The position numbers were made by a program, and so were the translations under genes. Shown here piece after piece: positions 29,216 to 37,555 of a stretch of 64,000 nt of DNA; positions within the stretch are counted from its first letter, which is position 1, and each line of letters opens with the position of its first letter. A model generated the notes under the pieces. It searched no databases and was not told the origin of the DNA. It saw only the letters and a list, made by a program, of their open reading frames with translations. The DNA comes from Paraburkholderia ferrariae NBRC 106233 (GTDB lineage Bacteria > Pseudomonadota > Gammaproteobacteria > Burkholderiales > Burkholderiaceae): NCBI RefSeq assembly GCF_000685035.1, contig NZ_BAYB01000012.1:124001-188000 (forward strand), given 5' to 3'.

Positions 29216-29719
29216 TTATTTCAGCTCATAGAGCCCGACGTAGGTCGTCGAATCGACCTCGTTCAGGTGCGTCATGAAGCGTGCCACCGCATTGGTCGTC
29301 TCGGGCGTGACCGGAAGTTGCTCCACCTTCAGCGCATGCACGCGGAAGATGTAGCGATGCGGCTTGTCGCCGCGCGGCGGTGCGGCGCCGCCGAAGCCGA
29401 CCGTGCCGTAATCGTTGCGCACCTGCACGGCGCCGCCCGGCAGCAGGCTGCCGTCCGCCTTGCCGGCGTTGCGCGCGAGCGCGCGCACATCGACGGGAAT
29501 GTTGACGACGACCCAGTGCCAGAAGCCGCTGCCCGTCGGCGCGTCCGGATCGTAGACGGTGAGCGCGAAACTTTGCGTGTCGATGGGTGGGTCGTCCCAT
29601 TGCAGCGCGGGCGGAACATTGTCGCCGTCCACGCCGAAGGCGCGTTCGTCGAATTCCTGCGCTTTCGGCATGAAGCCGTTGTTGGGGAAGTCGTCGGACC
29701 AGAGTCGGAATTCAGCCAT
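29216..29719 (-). CDS. YbhB/YbcL family (PEBP/RKIP-like) protein
   Basis: A 167 aa protein of the phosphatidylethanolamine-binding fold. Ligand-pocket motifs are DNVPPALQWDDPPIDTQSFALTVYDPDAP with FWHWVVVNIP, and GGAAPPRGDKPHRYIFRVHAL. Bacterial members are cytoplasmic or periplasmic and have no settled function. There is no signal peptide. The start at 29719 has AGGAGA upstream and excludes an Arg/Thr-rich leader. Confidence 0.9.
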   Translation of the reverse strand: MAEFRLWSDDFPNNGFMPKAQEFDERAFGVDGDNVPPALQWDDPPIDTQSFALTVYDPDAPTGSGFWHWVVVNIPVDVRALARNAGKADGSLLPGGAVQVRNDYGTVGFGGAAPPRGDKPHRYIFRVHALKVEQLPVTPETTNAVARFMTHLNEVDSTTYVGLYELK

Positions 29720-29904
29720 CGGATGTCTCCTTCTCGTGTGTTGTCGCCGCGTGGGTGTCTGGGTGTGTCTGGACATGCGGCTTGTCGATCGAGTTTATCA
29801 CCGCGTGGTGGAGGCAGATGGCGGGCGGGCACGGCGAGGGCGAAACAGGGGCGGCGCACGCGCGCGTCGCCGCATGGCACGACGGCGTCGCTCGCTGCGT
29901 CACC

Positions 29905-30354
29905 TCACCCACGCGCTTCGAACCACCCCGATTCCCCGTCCTTGAGCCACGCCTCGAGCCGCTCGACCACTTGCGCCGGATCGTGATTCGCGCCGCGCAG
30001 CGCGCATTCCCAGATCACCGCGACGCGCCAGCCCTGCGCGGCCAGCGCGGCGAGCGCCCGGGCGTCGTTGGCCTGGTTGCGCGCGATCTTTTCGCGCCAG
30101 AACTCGGGGCGCGTTTGCGGCCATTTGAAGAGCGCGCAACGGTGGCCGTGCCAGAAGCAGCCGTGCACGAACACGGCGGCGCGGTAGCGCGGCAAGACGA
30201 TGTCCGGGCGCCCCGGGAGCTCGCGCACGTCGATCCGGAAGCGAAAGCCGCGCCGGTGCAGCAGGCTGCGGATCACGCGCTCCGGGCGGGTGTTGCGGCC
30301 GCGGATGCCGGACATCATCCGGCTGCGGGTGGCGGGATCGACGACATCGACCAT
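29905..30354 (-). CDS. vsr: Very short patch repair endonuclease
   Basis: A 149 aa protein with the full Vsr pattern. IRGRNTRPERVIRSLLH is followed by GFRFRIDVRELPGRPDIVLP with the catalytic Asp at residue 51, then VFVHGCFWHGH with the zinc/catalytic His/Cys set, and WREKIARNQANDAR. Vsr nicks T:G mismatches that arise by deamination of 5-methylcytosine at Dcm sites. It lies 33 bases after the methylase gene, in the same direction, and serves that enzyme. Confidence 0.93.
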   Translation of the reverse strand: MVDVVDPATRSRMMSGIRGRNTRPERVIRSLLHRRGFRFRIDVRELPGRPDIVLPRYRAAVFVHGCFWHGHRCALFKWPQTRPEFWREKIARNQANDARALAALAAQGWRVAVIWECALRGANHDPAQVVERLEAWLKDGESGWFEARG

Positions 30355-30387
30355 CGTTGTGCCCGTCCCGTTGCGGTGTGCGAGCGT

Positions 30388-31740
30388 TCAGGCCGCCTCA
30401 GCGACCGGCTGGGTGCGTGCCGCCCTGGCCGCCGCGCGGCGGGGCGTGACTGCCTTCGCCGGCGCCTTCGCCCTCGCCTGGGTTTTCGCCCCGGCGAGCG
30501 TCGCATCGAGATGCGGCATCATCGTGCGCGCCACCTCGCGCATCACCGGCATCACCACGCTGTTGCCGAACTGGCGGTAGGCCTGGGTGTCGCTCACGGG
30601 AATGCGGAAGGTATCGGGAAAGCCCATCAGCCGTGCGCACTCGCGCGGCGTGAGGCGGCGCGGACGCAGACCTTCGCCCTGATGCACGAGAATCTCGCTG
30701 CCGTCCTTGTGATAGCGCGCGGAAAGCGTGCGCGTCACGCTCTCGGGAAACGCGAGCCCGTAGCCGAAGCCGTTGCCCGCGGCGCGGTGTTTCTCCGCAT
30801 ATTGCTGCAGGTAGCGCCAGAGGCCGGGCGTGAGCGTGTATTTCGGCTGCACCTGGCGCGCGCCGTGGTCGAAGAAGCGTTCGCCGTCCCACGGCAGCAC
30901 CGGCTCGCTGCCGTCCGTGCGATGCAGGATCGAGGCGAGGCGCGGACCTTCTTCGGGCAGCGCGAGCGCGTCCCACGAAAACGATGTTTTCTCGCGAAAG
31001 CCCGCGATGATGATGCGTTCGCGATGCTGCGGCGTGAAATGCCGCCCGTCGATCACGCGGTAATGCACGTCGTAGCCCAGTTCGTCGCGCAGTACCTGGA
31101 GAATCACGTCGAAGGTCCGGCCGCGGTCGTGCGAGAGCAGATTCTTGACGTTTTCGAGCAGGAAGGCGGCGGGGCGCTTCTCGGCGATGATGCGCGCCAC
31201 GTCGAAGAACAGCGTGCCCTGGGTCGTGCATTCGAAGCCGTGCGGCCGGCCGAGCGCGTTCTTCTTCGAGACGCCCGCAATCGAAAACGGCTGGCACGGA
31301 AAGCCCGCGAGCAGGACGTCGTGGTCGGGGACGGCGGCGGCTTCGCAGGTCGTGATGTCGCCGACGAAGGGGTGATGCTCGCCGTAGTTCTCCAGATAGG
31401 TCTTCTTCGAGAACGGATTCCACTCGCTCGTGAACACGCACTCGCCGCCCTGCGCTTCGAAGCCCATGCGGATGCCGCCGATGCCCGCAAAGAGGTCGAT
31501 GAAGCGAAACCGCGCCGGCGCAGCGGCGGCGCGCTCGCCGCCGCGCAGGAGTTCGCGCAGGGCGGCTTCGAGCATCGCGGGGCAAGGCGTTTCGCCCTTT
31601 TCCCAGCGGCGCACGGTCTTGACGTCCTTGCCGACGTGCTCGGCGATCTGCTGCTGGGTGAAACGCTGACGTGCCTGCTGAAGCAGGTCTCGCGGATGGG
31701 CCGTGGGCACGAAGTCCTCTCTGGGTATTTTGGCGGACAT
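30388..31740 (-). CDS. dcm: DNA cytosine-5 methyltransferase (Dcm type) with N-terminal HTH
   Basis: A 450 aa C5 methylase. SAM-binding motif [20 protein letters not shown] starts at about residue 80. Motif [13 protein letters not shown] has the nucleophile Cys149. Motif VI is LLENVKN (Glu196), motif [15 protein letters not shown], and motif [11 protein letters not shown]. Residues 15-55 form an extra helix-turn-helix ([26 protein letters not shown]), as in Dcm enzymes. The C-terminal tail is Ala/Arg/Pro-rich. No restriction enzyme gene is adjacent except vsr, so this looks like a solitary methylase. The target is not readable from the sequence; CCWGG would be the Dcm analogue. Confidence 0.9.
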   Translation of the reverse strand: MSAKIPREDFVPTAHPRDLLQQARQRFTQQQIAEHVGKDVKTVRRWEKGETPCPAMLEAALRELLRGGERAAAAPARFRFIDLFAGIGGIRMGFEAQGGECVFTSEWNPFSKKTYLENYGEHHPFVGDITTCEAAAVPDHDVLLAGFPCQPFSIAGVSKKNALGRPHGFECTTQGTLFFDVARIIAEKRPAAFLLENVKNLLSHDRGRTFDVILQVLRDELGYDVHYRVIDGRHFTPQHRERIIIAGFREKTSFSWDALALPEEGPRLASILHRTDGSEPVLPWDGERFFDHGARQVQPKYTLTPGLWRYLQQYAEKHRAAGNGFGYGLAFPESVTRTLSARYHKDGSEILVHQGEGLRPRRLTPRECARLMGFPDTFRIPVSDTQAYRQFGNSVVMPVMREVARTMMPHLDATLAGAKTQARAKAPAKAVTPRRAAARAARTQPVAEAA

Positions 31741-31831
31741 TATGACCGACAGGCGACCCGCGGCGCCAGGACTTCCGTGGGGCGCCAGGCGTGGTGTTGC
31801 GGGCGGCTCGCGTGCCGCCCGTGAGGCGTGC

Positions 31832-32179
31832 TCAGCAGTGCACCGGGCCGGCGGCGGCGCGGTGCTGAGCCGAAGCCTGCGCGGTGCGGCGCGTGTCGTG
31901 TTCGTCGAGCTGATGGAGAAGGCTGTCGATTTCGCCCAACTGGCCTTTGTTGACGTGCCCGGTTTCGAGCAGCCGGTGCAGGCGCTTGCGCCAGTAAGGC
32001 GCCGGCAGGATCGAGCCGCCCATGTCGCCCGAGAGCGAAAGCGGCATGACGCGGCGAATGTGCGCGATGTCCTGATCGATGAGGTTCGACATCATGTGCC
32101 CGGCTGGGATGGAACGGTTGGAGTCCATATGGGCCATTACGGCAGGCAGCGCCGCAACTTGAGGGTCGCATGCATCCAC
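31832..32179 (-). CDS. Conserved hypothetical protein
   Basis: A protein of up to 115 aa with a well-conserved-looking core, [65 protein letters not shown]. It is mainly helical and soluble. No ribosome-binding site clearly selects among the ATGs at 32179, 32137, 32128 and 32095; the one just before MSNLIDQ is a strong candidate. I do not recognise a function. Confidence 0.6.
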   Translation of the reverse strand: MDACDPQVAALPAVMAHMDSNRSIPAGHMMSNLIDQDIAHIRRVMPLSLSGDMGGSILPAPYWRKRLHRLLETGHVNKGQLGEIDSLLHQLDEHDTRRTAQASAQHRAAAGPVHC

Positions 32180-32267
32180 GTTTACCCGGATCGGCGGAGA
32201 CGGGCGGACAGCGGCGGCGGCTGCGAACGGTGCCGGGGGCTAGCTGGAAGCCCGCGGGCGGCCGGGT

Positions 32268-32363
32268 CTAGCGCAGCAGGAGCATGGCCAGCGACGAAGC
32301 CACGACTGTCGCCAAAGCCGCCATGAATGCAAAAACGTAGGAGGGAGTCATTGCCTGCACCAT
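32268..32363 (-). CDS. Possible 31-residue membrane peptide
   Basis: The frame MVQAMTPSYVFAFMAALATVVASSLAMLLLR has one strongly hydrophobic helix and little else. The frame is open upstream to 32453, but residues there look unrelated. There is no strong ribosome-binding site. Such small membrane peptides are easily missed, so I list it with low confidence. Confidence 0.3.
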   Translation of the reverse strand: MVQAMTPSYVFAFMAALATVVASSLAMLLLR

Positions 32364-32499
32364 CGAATCTGACGGATTCAATCGTAGGCGATAGCGCGCA
32401 TCGGAAAGGTTAACAATGGACAAAATCCGATGGAGCAAGCGGTAAACAACCAACCGGCAGCCGGGCCCGGCGCGATGCCGCGGCCGGGCCGGCGTGCGC

Positions 32500-32772
32500 T
32501 TATTCGCCCTGCGGCGCGGCGCCGGCCTGGGGTCGCGCTGCGCCTTCGAAGAAGCGGCGCGTCGCTTCGAACGATTGCAGCATCTGGTCGGGCCAGGGCG
32601 TCTGAAGCATCACGGCCTGATGGTTTTCGAACGCCGACGCGAGCAGCTTCGCCAGTTCCGGCGAGTTCAGGTGGCGCAGCACCACGCTCAACGCGATGGC
32701 GGTGGCCTGGCTCGCGCCCGCCGTCTGCAGTTCGGAAGCGGTGAGGGCGGCGACCTGCTTGTTGATGTCCAT
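32500..32772 (-). CDS. Conserved hypothetical protein
   Basis: A 90 aa helical protein starting MDINKQVAALTASELQTAGASQATAIALSVVLRHLNSPELAKLLASAFENHQAV. The C terminus is Gln/Ala/Pro-rich. There are no membrane segments. The ATG at 32772 is chosen because upstream frame is Arg/Ala/Pro-rich. It is the last chromosomal gene before the split tRNA, and its function is unknown. Confidence 0.65.
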   Translation of the reverse strand: MDINKQVAALTASELQTAGASQATAIALSVVLRHLNSPELAKLLASAFENHQAVMLQTPWPDQMLQSFEATRRFFEGAARPQAGAAPQGE

Positions 32773-32931
32773 GGAGTGTCCTGGCTCGGAAAGTGACGCG
32801 GCGAAGGGGGCGCGGCGGGGCCGCAAGGCGGCCGGCGCCGCGCGCGCCGGCGTGCTGCGGGAGCGGTTTCCCGCGCCCTTTGCCGTACAGCTTGCGCGGC
32901 TTGCACGTATTGCGCGCCGGGATTGGGTGAC

Positions 32932-32977
32932 TGGTCCCCCTGGCAGGAATCGAACCTGCATCTAGCGCTTAGGAGGC
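32932..32977 (-). pseudogene. 3' half of disrupted tRNA-Arg(CCU)
   Basis: On the minus strand this carries the end of the anticodon loop (CCTAA), the 3' anticodon stem GCGCT, the T-arm GCAGG-TTCGATT-CCTGC, the 3' acceptor strand CAGGGGG, the discriminator A and an encoded CCA (32932-32934). The matching 5' half lies 5.9 kb away at 38840-38879. The sequence next to it on the element side is not tRNA-like, so this copy is not restored. Confidence 0.88.
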
Positions 32978-33027
32978 CGAGGCTTCCTCTAATAAAATCA
33001 GTTGGTTACGCGATTATTTAGGAGTGT

Positions 33028-33046
33028 TGGGACAAATTTGGGACAC
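33028..33046. repeat. Left copy of 19-bp element-end repeat
   Basis: TGGGACAAATTTGGGACAC, itself made of two TGGGACA units 11 bp apart. It differs by one base from the right copy at 38726-38744, in the same orientation. It could be an arm-type integrase site. Confidence 0.75.
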
Positions 33047-33110
33047 TTAGTCTAAAACTAATCGTTCGGAGATTGTAAGCTAAATTTTTCTTCAAAAACA
33101 AGTGGTTACT

Positions 33111-33353
33111 ATGAATTGCAATTGGCGTCTCAGAGGCGCTAGTGCTAAAGTCCAGATTTTCGATGAATACATGTCGAAACGCAAGTTTCCCACTGCGGGC
33201 GTGTCTATGATTCGGATGGGTGATACCTTTGCGCGAAGGGGACTGGACAGGCAGTCGGCAACGGTCAGGTCCGCCAAAGGCGATATCGAGCCTGTTGTTT
33301 CGGCACGCCAGAATATGCTATTGGCATTTTTCTCGGGGCTGTGCGATGAATGA
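33111..33353 (+). CDS. Hypothetical protein in the element
   Basis: A frame of about 80 residues starting MNCNWRLRGASAKVQIFDEY. It overlaps the start of the next small gene by eight bases in another frame. No family is recognised and no strong ribosome-binding site is seen. An overlapping minus-strand frame is longer, so which strand codes here is uncertain. Confidence 0.25.
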   Translation: MNCNWRLRGASAKVQIFDEYMSKRKFPTAGVSMIRMGDTFARRGLDRQSATVRSAKGDIEPVVSARQNMLLAFFSGLCDE

Positions 33354-33507
33354 TCACGAACGGCGAGAACAAGCAGAAGCACTTTTGAAAAGATTAGAAT
33401 TGGGACAGGAAGATATTCGTCAGGGCCGGTATGTTCCAGTCGAAGAGCTATTCTCTGAAATCGAGGCGGTGGATAATGGTGAAACTTATATGAGCCGAGA
33501 TCAGTAA
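33346..33507 (+). CDS. 53-aa antitoxin-like protein, copy 1
   Basis: The protein starts MNDHERREQAEALLKRLELG, continues QEDIRQGRYVPVEELFSEIE and ends AVDNGETYMSRDQ. It is highly charged and helical. The segment G-x-x-x-I-x-x-G-x-Y/V-V-x-x-E-E resembles the C-terminal tail of RelB/ParD-type antitoxins. A second copy at 37234-37401 is about half identical over its length. No toxin gene is evident beside it. The antitoxin reading is an inference. Confidence 0.55.
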   Translation: MNDHERREQAEALLKRLELGQEDIRQGRYVPVEELFSEIEAVDNGETYMSRDQ

Positions 33508-33635
33508 AGTTGGTCATGTTCACAAAATTGAAAAAATAAGTTGTCTTTGGAGTCGTCAAATTGGCGCTCCCTCTGATGTTGAGTGTTGATTGGATGTAAC
33601 AACAAGATAAATCAACTGCTTAGAAGGAAAAAGAC

Positions 33636-34429
33636 GTGAAGAATAAATTGGTTTGGGGATTGCTCGCCAGTGTGGTGCTCGCTGGTTGCGGGGGGGGAGG
33701 TGGTGGAAGTTCGGGTTCCGGCTCGGGTAGCCAAACTACTTCCTCGTCGTCTTCAACCGGTACACCAGAAACTGTCACGGATGCGCAAATCATCACGGAC
33801 ATCCAGACCAGTCAGGCATCCGCAAACGCCACGCCTATCTGGGATACCTCGCAACCCTATAACTCGGTGGGCGTTTGATTCCTGTTCTCGATACTACGGG
33901 CCGCCCTGAAGTCGCCACGGCTTTGAAAAATCTTGAACAAGCTGTGGGTGAGACTCTGTTTAACCGTCTTCCTGCATCAACTGCGGCATCGGCTGTTACT
34001 CGCGGAATCATCATCAACAACGAGACTCCTCCGACTCAAGGCGCATCTGAGCCCAATAACTGTGGCGAGGTCTATGCCAATAAACAAAATATGTTTGGGC
34101 TTTGGGTAGGTCCCGATTATTCGGTGAATCCTCCGCTGTCATCAGACTGGCAAGCTCAGGTCAACTCCAGTCCTCTGATTGATCCGCGCACGACGTTTAA
34201 TGTCGATGTGGATTTCAGCAATGCTGCCTGTGCTCCGCTGGAGCCTCTGGTTGAACATGAGATGTTGCATGCCCTCGGTTTGACGGGGCACTTCGATGGC
34301 TTCGGTGAGGGTTCTGGTGGTAACTGCAACGGTGCCATCTGCACTGATCGCGCTTACCCCGTTCTCAAAACCCTTTATGCCAATCTCCCATACACGCTTA
34401 TCTCTTCAATGAAGATTGCTCGGCCTTAA
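33636..34429 (+). pseudogene. Frameshifted lipoprotein with metalloprotease-like motif
   Basis: The first frame (33636-33878) has a lipoprotein signal ending VVLAGC, followed by a glycine/serine linker coded by a G8 tract, and stops after PYNSVGV. The second frame (from about 33872 to 34429) continues naturally with LIPVLDTTGRPEV and contains the possible zinc motif HEMLHALGLTGH. Losing one T in a T-run at 33874-33876 would explain the break: restoring it gives one reading frame of about 264 residues. The His spacing HExxHxxGxxxH is one longer than the metzincin consensus. The protein would be a surface or periplasmic lipoprotein; proteolysis is inference only. Confidence 0.6.
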
Positions 34430-34460
34430 TAACTGAACGAACAACATCGGAAACAACATC

Positions 34461-35375
34461 ATGAAAACGCTCAAGGTAGTGGCTCTCGCCGTTACTGCTC
34501 TTGTGGCTCTGTCGGCATGCTCTCATAAAGATGATGCCCAGACCTCCAGTAACAGTAACAGTCCTGCAACGACAACCGATACTCAGGCTCAAGCATCCGT
34601 TCAACAAGTCGCGCTCAAACAGAATACTGGCTCTGGCGATGTCCTCTCATCTACCAATCTGGCATTCGGCAAACAAGGTGTAAATGCTCAACCGAAGAGC
34701 TACTTTGAGAACTACGATGAGACGTTTGTTCGCAACTTCGCGAGCATGCCCAATGTCGATCAGGTGGCTCTTGCTCGGATTGTGTTGCCGGACTTCTGGA
34801 AGGAAAACAATGCGTTCAAGCAACAGGACATCATCAAAGCGAATGCGGAGAAACTGAAGGCTTTGTCATGGGGCAAGGATGGGCTGATTGCTATCACGGT
34901 CGACAACGGTGCCTCGTTGAAATTGAGCGATGTCGCCACGGGAACCTATACGATTGATTTCCTCGTGCCCACTCAGATGGTGAGCAATGCTGGTGTGTCG
35001 TTTAATTTTGGACATCAGAACATCGCTCGGGAATATCGCTTTGAGACCGATGGCAGTAACGGCAATAATCGTCTGGCTCAAGTCGTCAAGAAGGTAGGGC
35101 AGGACAAGGCTCGTGAGATTGAAGATGTCGTCGGCGGTGCTCGCGATCAAGCGGGTAGCCTTCAGGTGCCTGTGACGTTTTACGTGCGCATGAAGCAAGG
35201 CGTATCCAATGTCACGCCTCAACAGTCCTATGCCTATATCGTCGTTGATGTCGATCATGCGGATGTGGCTTGGGGCAACGTGCAAGGTGTGAAGCCTCTC
35301 GTCGCGCTCAGTCACGATGATCTGTATCCCGCACAAGCAAAGGGGAAGGGTGGCACTCCATCAGCATGGTATTGA
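34461..35375 (+). CDS. Putative lipoprotein in the element
   Basis: A 304 aa protein with signal peptide and lipobox ALSAC (Cys near residue 20). A Ser/Thr/Gln-rich linker to about residue 50 is followed by a compact domain with YFENYDETFVRNFASMPNVDQVALARIVLPDFWKEN and later FYVRMKQGVSNVTPQQSYAYIVVDVDHADVAWGNVQ. It follows the broken lipoprotein by about 30 bases and may share its transcript. No family is recognised. Confidence 0.72.
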   Translation: MKTLKVVALAVTALVALSACSHKDDAQTSSNSNSPATTTDTQAQASVQQVALKQNTGSGDVLSSTNLAFGKQGVNAQPKSYFENYDETFVRNFASMPNVDQVALARIVLPDFWKENNAFKQQDIIKANAEKLKALSWGKDGLIAITVDNGASLKLSDVATGTYTIDFLVPTQMVSNAGVSFNFGHQNIAREYRFETDGSNGNNRLAQVVKKVGQDKAREIEDVVGGARDQAGSLQVPVTFYVRMKQGVSNVTPQQSYAYIVVDVDHADVAWGNVQGVKPLVALSHDDLYPAQAKGKGGTPSAWY

Positions 35376-35395
35376 TACCGTTTCGATGAATGAAG

Positions 35396-35423
35396 AAAAG
35401 CCCCTAAATTCAGGGGCTTTTTT
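35396..35423. terminator. Bidirectional terminator between convergent element genes
   Basis: AAAAGCCCCT (35396-35405) pairs with AGGGGCTTTT (35412-35421). It has a T-run on the plus strand and TTTTC on the minus strand, serving the lipoprotein and the convergent YadA-like gene. Confidence 0.85.
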
Positions 35424-35444
35424 GTTGCTTGCTACATGTCGGGA

Positions 35445-36137
35445 TTATTTGATAATCCATGTAGCTCCGAGACCAACAGCTACAGGTCCTCTGGTTGCTG
35501 CTGACACCTTCAGGTTGTAGATGGCATTGCCTGAAGCTGACACATGGAAGGCTCCAACTGCGATTGCTGACTGACCGCCATATTCACCCATGCCTGCTGC
35601 CAACTGAGTGCTGCCTGGCTGATTGGTCAATGGAACCAAGCTTGCTGTAGCCATGGCTGTAGCTCCCACTGCATTGATGTCATCTTTCAGGCCGTTAATC
35701 TGACCTTGCAAACCGTTGATTTGGTTTTGCTGATTGTTCAACTGATTCTGAAATCCTGAGACTTGTTGATTCGTGTAGTTGTTTGCACTTGTCAGAGTCT
35801 GGGAAGCAACGGAATCGGTGTAGCTCTTGTCCTCTGCCTGGGCATCCTGAACCTGTCCAACATTTGCTGCATCAGTTCTCGCGGTTCCTGCTTGCACTCC
35901 ATGAATCTGGCCTGTTCCATTGATACTCACTGAACCTGTGCCGTTGCCGTTGTCATAGTGAAGGGCATTGGGATCGGTTGAGGACACGGGACCAGTAGAA
36001 GTGGAACCTCCAGTGCTGGAACTGCTATTTTGTAAGTTGGTGATGGCTGTTGTGTTTGCAGTGATACGAGAATCGAGGCTACTCAGTGCGCTTCCAACAT
36101 TGTTAAGCTTGTCTATTTTTCGTTCTGTTGTTGTCAT
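35445..36137 (-). CDS. YadA-type trimeric autotransporter fragment without signal peptide
   Basis: A 230 aa protein. The last 75 residues (AMATASLVPLTNQPGSTQLAAGMGEYGG, then QSAIAVGAFHVSASGN with a final ATWIIK) form a YadA-like membrane anchor. Before it are a stalk with NVGQVQDAQAEDKSYTDSV and Gln/Asn-rich coiled-coil repeats (NQQNQINGLQGQINGLK). The N terminus, MTTTERKIDKLNNVGSALSSLDSRI, is coiled-coil and has no signal peptide, while normal family members begin with a long one and a head domain. This looks like a short or truncated adhesin. Low GC and element location suggest transfer. Confidence 0.78.
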   Translation of the reverse strand: MTTTERKIDKLNNVGSALSSLDSRITANTTAITNLQNSSSSTGGSTSTGPVSSTDPNALHYDNGNGTGSVSINGTGQIHGVQAGTARTDAANVGQVQDAQAEDKSYTDSVASQTLTSANNYTNQQVSGFQNQLNNQQNQINGLQGQINGLKDDINAVGATAMATASLVPLTNQPGSTQLAAGMGEYGGQSAIAVGAFHVSASGNAIYNLKVSAATRGPVAVGLGATWIIK

Positions 36138-36289
36138 ATTGTTGTCTCCTAGTTGTTATTGTCATAAGGTCAATATAGAAGATTGAAAAAATAAATCAAT
36201 AGCTTCAAGGCGTTAGGTAAGACAAAACAGGTTGAAATTCGACTCAAAGTGCGTCATGCTGGGAGCGCACAACGATAGAAGAGGGGGCA

Positions 36290-36949
36290 ATGAGCAACGA
36301 ATACGAAATGCAACGCTCGGCTTCGAACCCGAACCTGGTTATCCCTGGCACGGGCTATGTCAGCGCGAGCTATGCCGAACAACAGGCGGCGGGCATCAAC
36401 TACACCGATAACGCTCATATGGTTCATTTCAAGCTGATGAACCATCAGGCACAACAACGGTGGAACCAGGCGAAAAGCTGGAACAAGCCAGTTCAACCCG
36501 TGGCGAAGCCGATGAAATATTCGGCGGGGGCCGCTCCTCGTGCTCCTACTCTTGCTACGGCGGATCGGGTTCGCGCTACTGGTGTGAGTGGTGGCGCTCG
36601 TAATGTTACGGCGAAGCCCGTTCCTGCTGTGGTGCCGAAGGCGGCTCCTTCAGTGGTCAAACCGTTGATGGCTCCAGTCATGGCGGTGGCAATGTTCGTC
36701 CTGAGGTATCTGGGTGGGTTCGTTCTGGCTTATTTGCTCGGTTGGGGTCTGTTGAGTCATCTTGCGCATTTTATGCTCGGAACTCGTCTTCAGTCCTTCG
36801 TCGTGTTCGGTGCCATGGCGCTCAATGTGCTGTGGCTTGTCTTCAGGCTTGCGTGGGCTACGGGGCGCGGTTTGAAGAAGGTGGGCATCATCAAGACTGC
36901 CAAGGGAACCACGCTGGATAAGGATGGCAAACTGGCGGAGAACCTGTAG
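36290..36949 (+). CDS. Hypothetical membrane protein in the element
   Basis: A 219 aa protein with a hydrophilic N half (residues 1-120, rich in Ala/Pro/Val from about 70) and two or three hydrophobic segments at about 125-190 (APVMAVAMFVLRYLGGFVLAYLLGWGLLSHL, and SFVVFGAMALNVLWLVFRLAW). The C terminus is basic (GLKKVGIIKTAKGTTLDKDGK). A terminator follows. No family is recognised. Confidence 0.6.
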   Translation: MSNEYEMQRSASNPNLVIPGTGYVSASYAEQQAAGINYTDNAHMVHFKLMNHQAQQRWNQAKSWNKPVQPVAKPMKYSAGAAPRAPTLATADRVRATGVSGGARNVTAKPVPAVVPKAAPSVVKPLMAPVMAVAMFVLRYLGGFVLAYLLGWGLLSHLAHFMLGTRLQSFVVFGAMALNVLWLVFRLAWATGRGLKKVGIIKTAKGTTLDKDGKLAENL

Positions 36950-37006
36950 CCTCCTGCTCACGAGATGAGCACCCCCTCGGTTGTGCGCAACCAGATTTGG
37001 TTTATT

Positions 37007-37030
37007 GCCCGTCTTCATGGCGGGCTTTTT
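37007..37030 (+). terminator. Intrinsic terminator after the element membrane gene
   Basis: GCCCGTC (37007-37013) and GGCGGGC (37019-37025) form a stem with one mismatched pair, followed by TTTTT. It lies 58 bases after the stop. Confidence 0.75.
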
Positions 37031-37233
37031 ATTGTCCTCCGTCTGGCTTACCTTTGATAAACCGATCCCGTTGGGAAAGAGGTTGAGTGGTCAGCGAAAG
37101 TGAAAAATGCTCGTGTTCTGGTCGGTGCTAGCCGGTTAGATTTAAGAGATCACGCATGGCTCATGGGTTCGGGCATTTTCGGCTCGAGGCGATGTAGTAT
37201 TTGCCTTGTGTAGTGACTAACCGGGAGGTCGCG

Positions 37234-37401
37234 ATGAACGAACAGGAACGACAGGAGCAAACAGAAGCGTTATTGAAAATTCTGGAAGTCGGGCAGGAAT
37301 ATATCAGTAGGGGCGAATATGTCACTGCTGAAGAGTTTTTTGCTGAACTTGACGCTATGGATAAAGCCGAATTCGGTGGTGATGAAAATTCGAAAAATTG
37401 A
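37234..37401 (+). CDS. 55-aa antitoxin-like protein, copy 2
   Basis: The protein starts MNEQERQEQTEALLKILEVG, continues QEYISRGEYVTAEEFFAELD and ends AMDKAEFGGDENSKN. It aligns with copy 1 without gaps over most of its length, about half the residues being identical. A GGGAGG site lies seven bases before the ATG. The DNA in front of both copies also shares a GGCATTTT segment, so the regions may be duplicated. Function unknown. Confidence 0.6.
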   Translation: MNEQERQEQTEALLKILEVGQEYISRGEYVTAEEFFAELDAMDKAEFGGDENSKN

Positions 37402-37450
37402 GGGAATAGTTGTTTTGTTACCTAAGGGCGCGTAGTTCCTGCGTTTGCTT

Positions 37451-37552
37451 GTGATTACTCAACAGAAAACGCCACGATACCGTTGCAAAGGTTGTGGAAA
37501 GACTTTTTCTACCCACACCGATAAACCTGTTTCCTGGCAAACCTGTATTTGA
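37451..37552 (+). pseudogene. Insertion-sequence zinc-ribbon remnant
   Basis: This 33-codon frame contains KTPRYRCKGCGKTFSTHTDK, the zinc-ribbon found at the start of IS1-like InsA and related transposases. It stops soon after, and no catalytic domain follows. The remainder of the transposase and the terminal inverted repeats are missing. Confidence 0.6.
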
Positions 37553-37555
37553 AGT

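Noticed and set aside
33092-33559. 155-codon minus-strand open frame near the left element end
   Set aside because: It overlaps the antitoxin-like copy 1, which has a paralogue to support it, and its sequence has no family resemblance.
33868-33882. Programmed -1 frameshift in the lipoprotein gene
   Set aside because: The site does not have the X-XXY-YYZ heptamer and no strong downstream pseudoknot is visible. A lost T in a short run is simpler.
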